From: an uncultured Williamsia sp.
GTDB taxonomy: Bacteria; Actinomycetota; Actinomycetes; Mycobacteriales; Mycobacteriaceae
DNA length: 64,000 nucleotides
Assembly (NCBI RefSeq): GCF_947494875.1
Contig: NZ_CANLWM010000008.1
Location: 1 to 64,000 of the forward strand
Direction: 5' to 3'
The number at the start of each line of letters is the position of its first letter. Position 1 is the first letter of the stretch. The notes beneath the pieces are model-generated. The model was not told where the DNA came from. It saw only the letters and a list, made by a program, of their open reading frames with translations, and did no database searches. This document shows positions 1 to 7,365 of this stretch, in pieces. The position numbers and the translations under genes are program-made.

Positions 1-248
1 GTGTAGTAGTCGGCGTTGATCTGCAGGTACCGCTCGCCCTTCTCGTCGAGCTGATCGTCGGGGAAAATCGCCTCCACAGGACACTCGTCGATACACGCGC
101 CACAATCGATGCAGGTGTCGGGATCGATGTACAACATCTCCGCGGTCAGGAACTCCGGCTCATCCGGCGTCGGATGAATGCAATTCACCGGACACACAGC
201 AATACAACTCGCATCGTTGCAACACGGCTGGGTGATCACATGCGCCAT
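1..248 (-). CDS. fprB: FprB-type ferredoxin/ferredoxin-NADP reductase, N-terminal part (truncated by window edge)
   Basis: The first 82 codons are visible, starting MAHVITQPCCNDASC and containing two cysteine-rich clusters (CCNDASCIAVCPVNC and CIDCGACIDECPVEAI). These are the iron-sulfur ligands of a bacterial 7Fe/8Fe ferredoxin. This sequence closely resembles the ferredoxin domain that precedes the FAD/NADP reductase domain of mycobacterial FprB (family knowledge). The rest lies outside the window, so a stand-alone ferredoxin cannot be excluded. Its likely job is to pass electrons from NADPH to ferredoxin-dependent monooxygenases or P450s. The start is the ATG at 246-248. A -10-like TACAAT and a KstR-type motif lie just upstream. 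Confidence 0.75.
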   Translation of the reverse strand, partial: MAHVITQPCCNDASCIAVCPVNCIHPTPDEPEFLTAEMLYIDPDTCIDCGACIDECPVEAIFPDDQLDEKGERYLQINADYY

Positions 249-294
249 GGGTGTCAGACCTCGACTCGTCCTCGTCCACGCCCCGCCGAAAAAC

Positions 295-308
295 TGGAAC
301 GTGTTCTA
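295..308. promoter_or_regulatory. KstR-type operator motif
   Basis: The 14-mer TGGAACGTGTTCTA fits the published KstR consensus TnnAACnnGTTnnA at all eight fixed positions. KstR is the TetR-family repressor of sterol catabolism in mycobacteria and rhodococci. The site spans the expected transcription start of the fprB-type gene (its -10 box is at 310-315), a good position for repression. One such match could occur by chance in 64 kb. Confidence 0.45.
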
Positions 309-309
309 G

Positions 310-315
310 ATTGTA
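310..315 (-). promoter_or_regulatory. -10-like box for the fprB-type gene
   Basis: On the minus strand this reads TACAAT, about 60 nt before the fprB ATG. An imperfect operator-like palindrome with arms CGTTGT/ACAACG lies at 318-330 immediately upstream. Assigned by sequence only. Confidence 0.4.
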
Positions 316-411
316 AGCGTTGTCACAACGATATCTGCATCCAGTGCCACATCTCTATCCCGCCCCGGCCGGGGACGGACCGCCGTCCGGCGAGCGTGCG
401 ATGCTGTCGCC

Positions 412-1209
412 GTGACGTCGACCTATCCGTTCAGCCCGGCGCTCGAGGACCGCCTGGAGCGTGCCCGGTACTACGAGGCCTCCTACCGCGTCCGGACCGG
501 CGACGTCGACCAGCAGATGCGCGTCCGTCTCGACGGGACCGCGCGGTACCTCCAGGACATCGCCAACGACAACATCGAGGCGACGGACTTCCACGACAGC
601 GACCCGTTCTGGATCGTCCGGCGGACCGTGATCGACGTGATCGAGCCGATCACGTGGCCGGCGACCGTCACGCTGCAGCGCTGGTGCGCGGCGCTGTCGA
701 CCCGGTGGACGAACATGCGCGTGCGGATCACCGCCGAGCACGAGACGAACCGGTTCAACCCGGAGATGCGGCCGCCCGGACTGATCGAGACCGAGGCGTT
801 CTGGATCAACGTCAACGACCAGGGCATGCCGTCGCGCATCACCGACGAGGCGTTCGAGATGCTCGCCGCGATGACCGACGAGCACCGGCTTCGGTGGAAG
901 ACCATGCACCCGACGCCGCTTCCGGAGGACGACGGCACGGACCGCGCGCACGTGTTGCGCAGCACCGACTTCGACCCGTTCCGTCACCTGAACAACGCCG
1001 CCTACTGGGAGGCCGTCGAGGACGAACTCCTCGACCACACCGACATCGTCGACGCGCCCCACCGCGCCGTCATCGAGTACCTGCGGCCGATCACCCCAGG
1101 AGCGTCGATCATCCTGCGTCGCCGTCGTGTCGGTGACGAGTTGTTGCTGTGGATGATCGTCGACGAGCAGGTCGCCGCGACCGTCAGCGTCACCCGCTCG
1201 CCGCGCTGA
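412..1209 (+). CDS. Acyl-ACP thioesterase-like double hotdog protein
   Basis: A 265-residue protein with two hotdog-like halves. The first carries RVRTGDVDQQMRVRLDGTARYLQDIA and the second STDFDPFRHLNNAAYWEAVED, the typical D-x-N-x-H/HLNN region of acyl-ACP thioesterases. It probably hydrolyses an acyl-thioester (ACP or CoA) in the cytoplasm; the substrate is unknown. The start is a GTG at 412 with no clear Shine-Dalgarno, and a weak -10-like GATGCT at 400-405 may give a leaderless mRNA. It is divergent from the fprB-type gene. An inverted repeat with arms GGACGG/CCGTCC lies at 373-388 in the shared region. Confidence 0.8.
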   Translation: MTSTYPFSPALEDRLERARYYEASYRVRTGDVDQQMRVRLDGTARYLQDIANDNIEATDFHDSDPFWIVRRTVIDVIEPITWPATVTLQRWCAALSTRWTNMRVRITAEHETNRFNPEMRPPGLIETEAFWINVNDQGMPSRITDEAFEMLAAMTDEHRLRWKTMHPTPLPEDDGTDRAHVLRSTDFDPFRHLNNAAYWEAVEDELLDHTDIVDAPHRAVIEYLRPITPGASIILRRRRVGDELLLWMIVDEQVAATVSVTRSPR

Positions 1210-1221
1210 GCGACTCCGTCG

Positions 1222-1785
1222 TCAGGCGGATCCGCGCAGGACCAGCTCCATCAGCTTCGTCGGTGCCGCGCACGGATCCGCGGCGGCGCCGCCGGTCCCG
1301 CGCGGTTCCACCCACCACGTGTAGATGCCGCGGTCGGGCGACTTCGCGGTCACGCCGCAGACGCCGGGGCGTTGCGGGTCACGCGAGGTGAACGCCGACG
1401 TCCCCGAGACACGGATGGTGTCGGTCGTGTAGCCCAGCTTCTCGACGGTCTGCTTCTCGACGGCCATCGTGCCCGTCTCGAACCACGTGAACGTGACGCC
1501 GAGCGGCACCGCGCCGGACACCACCCACCGACAGATGGCCCCGTTGAACGTCGACTCCGCCGCGGTCCCGCCGACGGCCGTCGCGATCTGCTCGGGGCTG
1601 AGCAGCGTGCACTCGAGGAGCAGCTTGTCGAACTGGTTCGTGTCGACCGAGCCGTTGTCGGAGCCGTCGCCCTGTGCGGTGCCCCCGCCCAGCGGCCGGG
1701 CGTCGCCGTCGACCGATCGAGTGCAGCCGGCCACCAGAAGGACGACGGCCAGCAATGCCGTCAGTGCGGCCGCGACCCTGCGCAT
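1222..1785 (-). CDS. DUF3558 family lipoprotein (second of a pair)
   Basis: A 187-residue protein with a signal peptide ending in the lipobox LVAGC (acylated Cys21). A DUF3558-like domain follows, with conserved cysteines (LLECTLLSPEQIATAVG, AICRWV, GVCGV, DPCA). DUF3558 proteins are surface lipoproteins of mycolate bacteria with unknown function. The ATG at 1783-1785 overlaps the stop of the upstream paralogue by one nucleotide (TGATG), so the two genes are probably translationally coupled. It converges with the thioesterase gene with only 12 bp between stops. Confidence 0.85.
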   Translation of the reverse strand: MRRVAAALTALLAVVLLVAGCTRSVDGDARPLGGGTAQGDGSDNGSVDTNQFDKLLLECTLLSPEQIATAVGGTAAESTFNGAICRWVVSGAVPLGVTFTWFETGTMAVEKQTVEKLGYTTDTIRVSGTSAFTSRDPQRPGVCGVTAKSPDRGIYTWWVEPRGTGGAAADPCAAPTKLMELVLRGSA

Positions 1786-2339
1786 CACTTCGCCCGCTCG
1801 ATCGACATGGTGGACAGGGTCTTCGTGGCCTGGCAGACCTCGTCGGCGGAGCGCTGCTGTTGGCCGGGTTCGGCCGTGCCGTAGCTGACCGACCACTCGA
1901 AGAAGTCGCCGCCGAACGCGATGCCGATCTCGCAGATGCCCGCACTCGACGCGATGAACCCGCTGTGGCCGTCGATGGTGAGGTCGGAGACGGTGTCGCG
2001 TGAGAGCTGCTCGGTCGCCCGTTCCCGGGCGATCGGACTGCCGCGGTACCAGTTGAACGAGAACTGGGGACCGAGGACGTCGGCGCTCGTCACCCACTCG
2101 CATCCGGCGCTGTTGTCGCTGGCGGCGATGAGCCCCGAGGTCCCCGTCACCCGTGCGACGTCGTCGGTGCTGACCCCGCCGCACTTCCCGAAGAAGGGTC
2201 CGGAGCCCGCGGCGGCCGACTGTCCGGCCGCGCCGGTGGTCCCGCCGCCGCCCGAGGAGTCCGAGCAGGCGGTGAGCACCGCGATCACCACGACCACGAC
2301 GAGAACCCAGGTCGAGCGACGGGCGACACGGCTCTGCAC
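1785..2339 (-). CDS. DUF3558 family lipoprotein (first of a pair)
   Basis: A 184-residue protein with a hydrophobic signal and lipobox LTAC (Cys25). A Gly/Ser-rich linker follows, then a DUF3558-like domain with paired cysteines (KCGGVSTDDVARVTG, AGCEWV, AGICEIGIAFGG, DEVCQATK). It is a paralogue of the next gene, and the two form a two-gene operon with a 1-nt overlap. The chosen start is GTG 2337-2339, because a -10-like TACACT ends 7 nt before it, indicating a leaderless transcript. Function unknown; exported to the cell envelope. Confidence 0.85.
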   Translation of the reverse strand: MQSRVARRSTWVLVVVVVIAVLTACSDSSGGGGTTGAAGQSAAAGSGPFFGKCGGVSTDDVARVTGTSGLIAASDNSAGCEWVTSADVLGPQFSFNWYRGSPIARERATEQLSRDTVSDLTIDGHSGFIASSAGICEIGIAFGGDFFEWSVSYGTAEPGQQQRSADEVCQATKTLSTMSIERAK

Positions 2340-2346
2340 GCGCCCG

Positions 2347-2352
2347 AGTGTA
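2347..2352 (-). promoter_or_regulatory. -10 box, probable leaderless promoter of the DUF3558 pair
   Basis: Minus-strand TACACT followed by 7 nt and then the GTG start at 2339. This matches the TAnnnT consensus at the spacing expected for leaderless transcription in actinobacteria. Confidence 0.55.
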
Positions 2353-2391
2353 GAGAACCGACCCCTCCGTAGCGGACCGAAACACCTCGCC

Positions 2392-2452
2392 GAGCGTGCA
2401 GAAAAACGCCGTCGAGCGTGCGGTCGATCGCGTCGAGCGTGCAGTCGACCGC
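2392..2452. repeat. Tandem 21/22-bp repeat array (GAGCGTGC type)
   Basis: The core GAGCGTGC recurs at 2392, 2414 and 2435, with periods 22 and 21 bp. The array abuts the stop codon of the S4-domain gene (minus strand, stop at 2453). It belongs to the same family as the arrays at 33227, 34271, 43036 and 44063; the variant GAGCGTGC also opens the array at 43036. Function unknown. Confidence 0.7.
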
Positions 2453-2824
2453 TCAGTCGCGACCCCGGAGCCGGTCGGTCTCGCGCCGCTCGCGCTTGGT
2501 CGGGCGACCCGCTCCCCGCTCGCGGAGCGGGATCGCCGCGAGCAGTTCCTTCGGGGGCGGCGGTGGGCTGCGGTCGATCATCGCCGTCGCGGCGACCGGC
2601 GGTCCGACGCGTTTGGTCAGCACCTGCACCACCTCGACGATCCGGTCGCGGCCGGCGATCCGCAGGCGTACCTCGTCACCGACGGTGACGTGCTGTGCGG
2701 GCTTCGCCGGCGTGCCGTTCACCTTCACGTGCCCACCCCGACAGGCCGCGGCGGCCTGCGACCGCGTCTTGGTGAGCCGGACAGCCCAGATCCAGCTGTC
2801 GACGCGCACGCTGGGCTCGGCCAT
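2453..2824 (-). CDS. S4-domain RNA-binding protein (Hsp15/RqcP-like)
   Basis: A 123-residue protein beginning with an S4 RNA-binding fold: SVRVDSWIWAVRLTKTRSQA, then GGHVKVNGTPAKPAQHVTVGD. A basic tail follows (RGAGRPTKRERRETDRLRGRD). This layout is that of the Hsp15/HslR family, whose members bind large-subunit rRNA or peptidyl-tRNA on stalled 50S particles (family knowledge). The basic C-terminus fits RNA contact. The start ATG 2822-2824 has a TACCGT box 6 nt upstream and is probably leaderless. A 21-bp repeat array follows directly after its stop. Confidence 0.85.
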   Translation of the reverse strand: MAEPSVRVDSWIWAVRLTKTRSQAAAACRGGHVKVNGTPAKPAQHVTVGDEVRLRIAGRDRIVEVVQVLTKRVGPPVAATAMIDRSPPPPPKELLAAIPLRERGAGRPTKRERRETDRLRGRD

Positions 2825-2830
2825 GGCTCC

Positions 2831-2836
2831 ACGGTA
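2831..2836 (-). promoter_or_regulatory. -10 box, probable leaderless promoter of the S4-domain gene
   Basis: Minus-strand TACCGT with a 6-nt spacer to the ATG at 2824. Confidence 0.5.
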
Positions 2837-2907
2837 TCGCCGGCTCCCTGCGTGTTCACTCCTATCCCTGGCGCGGCACGGGGCCGTGGGTTAGCGTTCT
2901 CCCACCC

Positions 2908-2929
2908 AAGTGGGTCAATCGACCCACTT
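2908..2929. promoter_or_regulatory. Perfect inverted repeat, probable TetR operator
   Basis: Arms AAGTGGGTC and GACCCACTT (9 bp, perfect) flank the 4-nt centre AATC. The site lies 20 bp before the inferred tetR start and heads a five-gene overlapping operon. Size and position are typical of an autoregulatory TetR operator. Confidence 0.65.
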
Positions 2930-2949
2930 CTGGCGACGAGGAGCCGATC

Positions 2950-3558
2950 ATCCCCCGGATACCGGTCGACCAACGCCGCGAACGACTCGTCGCGGCCGCG
3001 TTCCGCGTCGTCGCCACCGACGGTGTCGAGGCCGCGACCACCCGTCGCATCTGCGCGGAGGCGGGGATGTCGCAGGCGAGCTTCCACTACGCGTTCTCCT
3101 CCCGCGACGCGCTTCTCGAGGCCCTGGTCGTCTCGGGGCTCACCAGTGAGGACACCGCGATCCACGCGGTGCTCGCCGACGTGCCCGCCGACTCCTCCGA
3201 CATCGAGTCGCTCCTGCGAGGGGGTCTGCGCGGTTACCTCGACAGCGTCGTGTCCGACCCGTCGCGCGAACACGCGTTGATCGCACTGTCGCAGTACGCC
3301 CGGCAGACGCCCGGTCTCGAGGGCTTCGCCGCCGACGTCTACCGGCGGTACTACGAACTGGCCGCCACGGCGCTCACGGCCGCGGCCGACGCGTCCGGTG
3401 CACGGTGGCGGACCAGCCCGGACACCCTCGCGCCGCTGGTGGTCGCGGCGACGGACGGGTTGACGCTGGCCTACCTCAACACCGGGGACCTCGACGTCGC
3501 CCATCGCATCGTCGACGCGTGCGTGAGCATGCTGCTGACCCATGTGGAGGTCGCATGA
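2950..3558 (+). CDS. TetR family transcriptional regulator
   Basis: A 202-residue protein if translation begins at 2950. The N-terminal helix-turn-helix is clear: QRRERLVAAAFRVVATDGVE, then TTRRICAEAGMSQASFHYAF. A helical ligand-binding domain follows. The first in-frame ATG (3067) would delete most of the DNA-binding domain, and no ATG, GTG or TTG exists in frame just upstream. The best candidate is an ATC codon at 2950, 6 nt after GAGGAG (2938-2943). That is either a rare non-canonical start or an artefact of a base-call error near the CCCCC run. The stop overlaps the MFS gene (ATGA). It probably represses this operon through the palindrome at 2908-2929. Confidence 0.75.
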   Translation: MPRIPVDQRRERLVAAAFRVVATDGVEAATTRRICAEAGMSQASFHYAFSSRDALLEALVVSGLTSEDTAIHAVLADVPADSSDIESLLRGGLRGYLDSVVSDPSREHALIALSQYARQTPGLEGFAADVYRRYYELAATALTAAADASGARWRTSPDTLAPLVVAATDGLTLAYLNTGDLDVAHRIVDACVSMLLTHVEVA

Positions 3559-4796
3559 CGACCGCGACGACGACACGGGTGAGCACCCGTTGGATCGCCC
3601 TGTTCGCCCTGGCCTGGACCGGGATCTGGCTCGCGCAGCTCACCCCCTTCCAGCTGACGCTGCCCCAGCAGGTGGTCGATCTCCTCGGCACCGACGACAC
3701 CCAGTGGCGCACCAGCGTGACGACCTTCGGTGTGGTGTCGGGGATCTCGGCGATCTGCGCACTCATCGCCTTCCCGCTCACCGGGTCGCTCTCCGACCGC
3801 ACCACCGGGCGGTTCGGCCGACGGCGCCCGTGGATCGCCGGAGGGGTCCTGGTGTTCGCCGTCGCCCTTGGGGTGCTCGGCACCCGTCACGGACTCGTCG
3901 GGCTGACGATCTGGTGGTGCGTGGCGCTGACCGGGTTCAGCGCCGCCTCGGCCGCGCTCACCGCGTTGATCGGCGACCGTGTACCCGTCGACCAGCGGGG
4001 CGTGGTGTCCAGCTGGGTGTCCGCGCCGCAGGCGATCGGGGTCATCCTCGGCGTCGCGCTCATCGCCGCGTTCGGGTTGGGCAGCGTCGGCGGGAACCTG
4101 CTCGTCGCAGCGCTTCTCGTCGTCTGCGTCCTGCCGTTCGTGCTCGTCGTCGACGACCCGCCGCACGCCGACCACGGACGAGGCGCCCTGACGATCCGCG
4201 CTGTGGTCTCGGAGTTGTGGGTGTCGCCGCGACAGCACCCCGACTTCGGGTGGACGCTGCTGGGACGGGTGCTGGTCAACCTCGGCAACGCCCTGGGCAC
4301 GTCGCTGCTGCTCTACTTCCTGCAGTTCGGTCTGCGCGTCCCCGACGCCGACGGCGACCTGCTGATCCTCACCGCCGTCTACATGGTGTTCGTCATCGGC
4401 GCGGCACTCGCCTCGGGTGTGTTGTCGGACCGGATCGCCCGTCGCAAGCCGTTCGTGCTGGCCGCCGGCGTCCTGCAGGGACTCGCGGCCCTCGTCATCG
4501 CGCTCGTCGCGTCCCTGCCCACCACCATCGTCGCCGCCGCCCTGCTCGGGGCCGGCTTCGGCAGTTTCCTCGGTGTCGACCAGGCCCTGGCCACCCAGGT
4601 CCTGCCCGACGCCGACCACACCGGAAAGGACCTCGGCATCATGAACATCGCCATGGCCGTCCCCCAGGCGCTCGGACCCCTGCTGGGCGCCGGAATCGTC
4701 GCCGCGACAGGCGGGTTCACTGCACTCTTCACCGTCTCCGCGATCCTCGGCATCGCCGGCGGGGCCTCGGTCCTGCGGGTGCGGAGCGTCCGATGA
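3555..4796 (+). CDS. Major facilitator superfamily transporter
   Basis: A 413-residue protein with about 12 hydrophobic segments. A motif-A-like loop GSLSDRTTGRFGRRRP follows TM2, and a related loop (SGVLSDRIARRKPFVL) in the second half marks the internal duplication. It should carry a small solute across the plasma membrane; the substrate is unknown. The ATG at 3555 overlaps the tetR stop by 4 nt, and its own stop overlaps the next gene in the same way. Its place in the ceramidase operon suggests import of a lipid-, sugar- or amino-alcohol-derived product, or export of a toxic one. Confidence 0.85.
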   Translation: MTTATTTRVSTRWIALFALAWTGIWLAQLTPFQLTLPQQVVDLLGTDDTQWRTSVTTFGVVSGISAICALIAFPLTGSLSDRTTGRFGRRRPWIAGGVLVFAVALGVLGTRHGLVGLTIWWCVALTGFSAASAALTALIGDRVPVDQRGVVSSWVSAPQAIGVILGVALIAAFGLGSVGGNLLVAALLVVCVLPFVLVVDDPPHADHGRGALTIRAVVSELWVSPRQHPDFGWTLLGRVLVNLGNALGTSLLLYFLQFGLRVPDADGDLLILTAVYMVFVIGAALASGVLSDRIARRKPFVLAAGVLQGLAALVIALVASLPTTIVAAALLGAGFGSFLGVDQALATQVLPDADHTGKDLGIMNIAMAVPQALGPLLGAGIVAATGGFTALFTVSAILGIAGGASVLRVRSVR

Positions 4797-6028
4797 CCGC
4801 CACGCTGCAGCGCTCACCCGCCGTCCGCGACGTCGACTGGGCGGCGATCGGTAGGGCGGTCCGGCATCTCGACGGGCCGGTCGTCGCCCTCGACCGCGCG
4901 GCCTTCGAGTCCAACGTCGCCTACCTCCGGCGCCGCGCCGGCGGTGTACCGATCCGGGTCGCGTCGAAGTCGCTGCGGGTGCGGTCGGTGATCGACGACA
5001 TCCTCTCCCGCGACGGGTTCGCCGGTGTGCTCGCCTACGACCTCGACGAGGCGATCTGGCTGGCGACGGCCTCGGGCATCACCGACGTGCTCGTCGGATA
5101 CCCCAGCGCGCGGCGGGGTTCCATCGCCGCGCTCGGCGCCGACGAGGTCGCCGCCGCGCGCGTGACACTGCTCGTCGACTCCGTCGACCACCTCGACCTC
5201 ATCGACGCGGCCGCGCCGCCGGGATCCCGCCCGCCGCTGCGGGTGGCGATCGATCTCGACGCGTCGCTCGACGCACCCGTGCTGGGGCACATCGGTGTCC
5301 GCCGCTCCCCCGTGCACTCGCTCGACGACGCGGTGGGGCTCGCGCGGGCGATCGTGGCGCGGCCGGGACTGCGCCTGGTCGGCGTCATGTCCTACGAGGC
5401 GCAGGTCGCCGGCGTCGGCGACGGCGTCGACGGCGGATGGCAGACCACGATGCGCAACAGCATGATCCGGGGGATGCAGCGGGTCTCGATGACCGAACTC
5501 CGGCGCCGCCGCGGCACCGTGATCAGCGCGCTGCGCGAGCTCGCCGACCTCGAGTTCGTCAACGCCGGCGGCACCGGATCACTGGAGGCCACCGCCAAGG
5601 ACACGTCCGTCACCGACATCGCGGCCGGTAGTGGCTTCTTCGGCGGACACCTCTTCGACACGTACTCCCACTTCCGGCCCGCGCCGGCGGTCGGGTTCGG
5701 GCTCCAGGTGGTCCGTCGCCCCGGACCCGGCGTCGTGACCTGCCACGGCGGCGGATGGATCGCGTCGGGCCCGCCCGCTCCGGACCGGCTCCCGCTACCG
5801 GTGTGGCCGTCGGGGCTGCGCTACGAGCCGCGCGAGGCCGCCGGCGAGGTGCAGACACCACTGCTCGGTGATGCCGCCGACCATCTCGTGATCGGTGACC
5901 GGGTGTGGTTCCGCCACACCAAGTCCGGGGAGGTCTCCGAGCACGCCGACCACGTCGTGATCGTCGAGGACGGGACCGTCGTCGACACCGTGCCCACCTA
6001 CCGCGGCGAAGGGAAATGCTTCCTGTGA
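4793..6028 (+). CDS. PLP-dependent fold-type III enzyme (amino acid deaminase/D-threonine aldolase-like)
   Basis: A 411-residue protein with an alanine-racemase-type TIM barrel. IRVASKSLRVR carries the probable PLP lysine (Lys59), and VNAGGTGSLEATAKD looks like a phosphate-binding region. The C-terminal beta domain has VWFRHTKSGEVSEHADHVVIV, like the metal-binding C-terminal domain of D-threonine aldolase/D-serine dehydratase relatives. It probably cleaves or deaminates a D- or beta-hydroxy amino compound. ATG 4793 overlaps the MFS stop (ATGA), and the gene ends in a 4-nt overlap with the next. The exact reaction cannot be told from sequence. Confidence 0.8.
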   Translation: MTATLQRSPAVRDVDWAAIGRAVRHLDGPVVALDRAAFESNVAYLRRRAGGVPIRVASKSLRVRSVIDDILSRDGFAGVLAYDLDEAIWLATASGITDVLVGYPSARRGSIAALGADEVAAARVTLLVDSVDHLDLIDAAAPPGSRPPLRVAIDLDASLDAPVLGHIGVRRSPVHSLDDAVGLARAIVARPGLRLVGVMSYEAQVAGVGDGVDGGWQTTMRNSMIRGMQRVSMTELRRRRGTVISALRELADLEFVNAGGTGSLEATAKDTSVTDIAAGSGFFGGHLFDTYSHFRPAPAVGFGLQVVRRPGPGVVTCHGGGWIASGPPAPDRLPLPVWPSGLRYEPREAAGEVQTPLLGDAADHLVIGDRVWFRHTKSGEVSEHADHVVIVEDGTVVDTVPTYRGEGKCFL

Positions 6029-7365
6029 CCACCACCCGACCGACAGCCACACAGGCCGACGCGTCGCCGGCTCTCTGGCGGAACTGGGGACGTACGCAGT
6101 CCGCCGTCCCCGCCGAGGTGATCGCAGTCCGCGACGCCGACGACGTCGCCGCTGCCGTCCACCGCGCGCGGCGTGACGGGATCACCGTCAAGGCAGCGGG
6201 ATCCGGCCACAGCTTCAGCGCGATCGCCGTGCCCGACGGCATCTCCCTCGACCTCGGCGCGATGACCGGCCTCGTCCACGCGGACCGGGAGCGCAGCCGC
6301 GTCACCGTCCGCGCGGGCACACCCCTGCACGCGATGCCTGCCATCCTCGAACCGCTCGGCCTCGCGATGCCGAACCTCGGTGACGTCGACGCGCAGACCC
6401 TTGCGGGCGCGACGTCGACGGGCACCCACGGAACCGGTCTCGGTTTCGGCGGTCTCGCAACCCAGATCGTCGGGGTGACCCTCGTGACGGGGACGGGCGA
6501 GGTCCTCACCGTCGGCGACGACGACCCCGCCACGCTGCAGGCCGTCGCGCTGGGACTGGGCGCGCTCGGGGTGCTCACCGAGATCACGCTGCAGTGCGTG
6601 CCCGCGTTCTGTCTCGAGGCGGTCGAGGCCGCGGTGCAGGTCGACGACGCCGCCGCCGACTTCGACGACGCCGTCCGTCGCCACGACCACCACGAGTTCT
6701 ACTGGTTCCCGCACACCGACGTCGCGCTGACCAAGACGAACACCCGGATGCCGGCGGGTACACCCGCGCAGGGCCCGGGCCGCGTCGCGCGGTTCCTCTC
6801 CGACGAGGTGCTCAGCAACGGCGTGTTCGCCGCGATGTGCGAGGCGGGCGCACGATTTCCCGGCGTCGCACCGTCTCTCGCGAAGGTGGCCGGCGCGGCA
6901 CAGTCCGGACGGAGGTTCGTCGACGCCTCCAACGCGGTCTTCGTGTCCCAGCGCCGCGTGCGGTTCCGGGAGATGGAGTACGCCATCCCACTCGAGGAGG
7001 TCCACGACGCCGTCGACGAGATCCGTTTGCTCATCGACCGCCGCGGGTGGCGGATCTCTTTCCCCATCGAGGTCCGGGCGGCCCCCGCCGACGACCTCAT
7101 GCTGTCGACGGCGTCGGGCCGGGACAGCGGCTACATCGCCGTCCACCGCTATCACCGCGACGCCCCCGACGACTACTTCACCTCCGTCGAGGAGATCCTG
7201 ACGCGACGCGGCGGTCGCCCGCACTGGGGCAAGATGCACACGCGCACCGCCGAACACCTGCGGACCGTCTACCCGCGCTTCGACGAGTTCCTCGCGGTCC
7301 GTGACAGTCTCGACCCCGACCGCGTGTTCGCGAACTCCTACCTCACCCAGGTCCTCGGCCGGTGA
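6025..7365 (+). CDS. FAD-linked sugar-lactone oxidase/dehydrogenase-like protein
   Basis: A 446-residue protein of the vanillyl-alcohol-oxidase fold. The N-terminal FAD domain has VKAAGSGHSFSAIAVPDG and LAGATSTGTHGTG. The C-terminal D-arabinono-lactone-oxidase-type domain ends with RPHWGKMHT, the W-G-K motif near the active site of L-gulono/D-arabinono-1,4-lactone oxidases. It likely oxidises an aldonolactone or polyol. Position 94 of the FAD domain was not checked for covalent flavinylation. GTG 6025 is preferred over ATG 6016: it gives the same 4-nt overlap as its neighbours, and GAAGGGA sits at a workable distance. Confidence 0.82.
   Translation: MTTTRPTATQADASPALWRNWGRTQSAVPAEVIAVRDADDVAAAVHRARRDGITVKAAGSGHSFSAIAVPDGISLDLGAMTGLVHADRERSRVTVRAGTPLHAMPAILEPLGLAMPNLGDVDAQTLAGATSTGTHGTGLGFGGLATQIVGVTLVTGTGEVLTVGDDDPATLQAVALGLGALGVLTEITLQCVPAFCLEAVEAAVQVDDAAADFDDAVRRHDHHEFYWFPHTDVALTKTNTRMPAGTPAQGPGRVARFLSDEVLSNGVFAAMCEAGARFPGVAPSLAKVAGAAQSGRRFVDASNAVFVSQRRVRFREMEYAIPLEEVHDAVDEIRLLIDRRGWRISFPIEVRAAPADDLMLSTASGRDSGYIAVHRYHRDAPDDYFTSVEEILTRRGGRPHWGKMHTRTAEHLRTVYPRFDEFLAVRDSLDPDRVFANSYLTQVLGR

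Noticed and set aside
2910-3149. GTG 2910 ORF as the start of the TetR gene
   Set aside because: It is in a different frame from the HTH and translates to an Arg-rich sequence without TetR similarity.
3542-4792. N-terminal extension of the PLP enzyme frame through the MFS gene
   Set aside because: The Arg/Pro-rich translation is the shadow of the MFS gene; the real start is ATG 4793 with the ATGA overlap.
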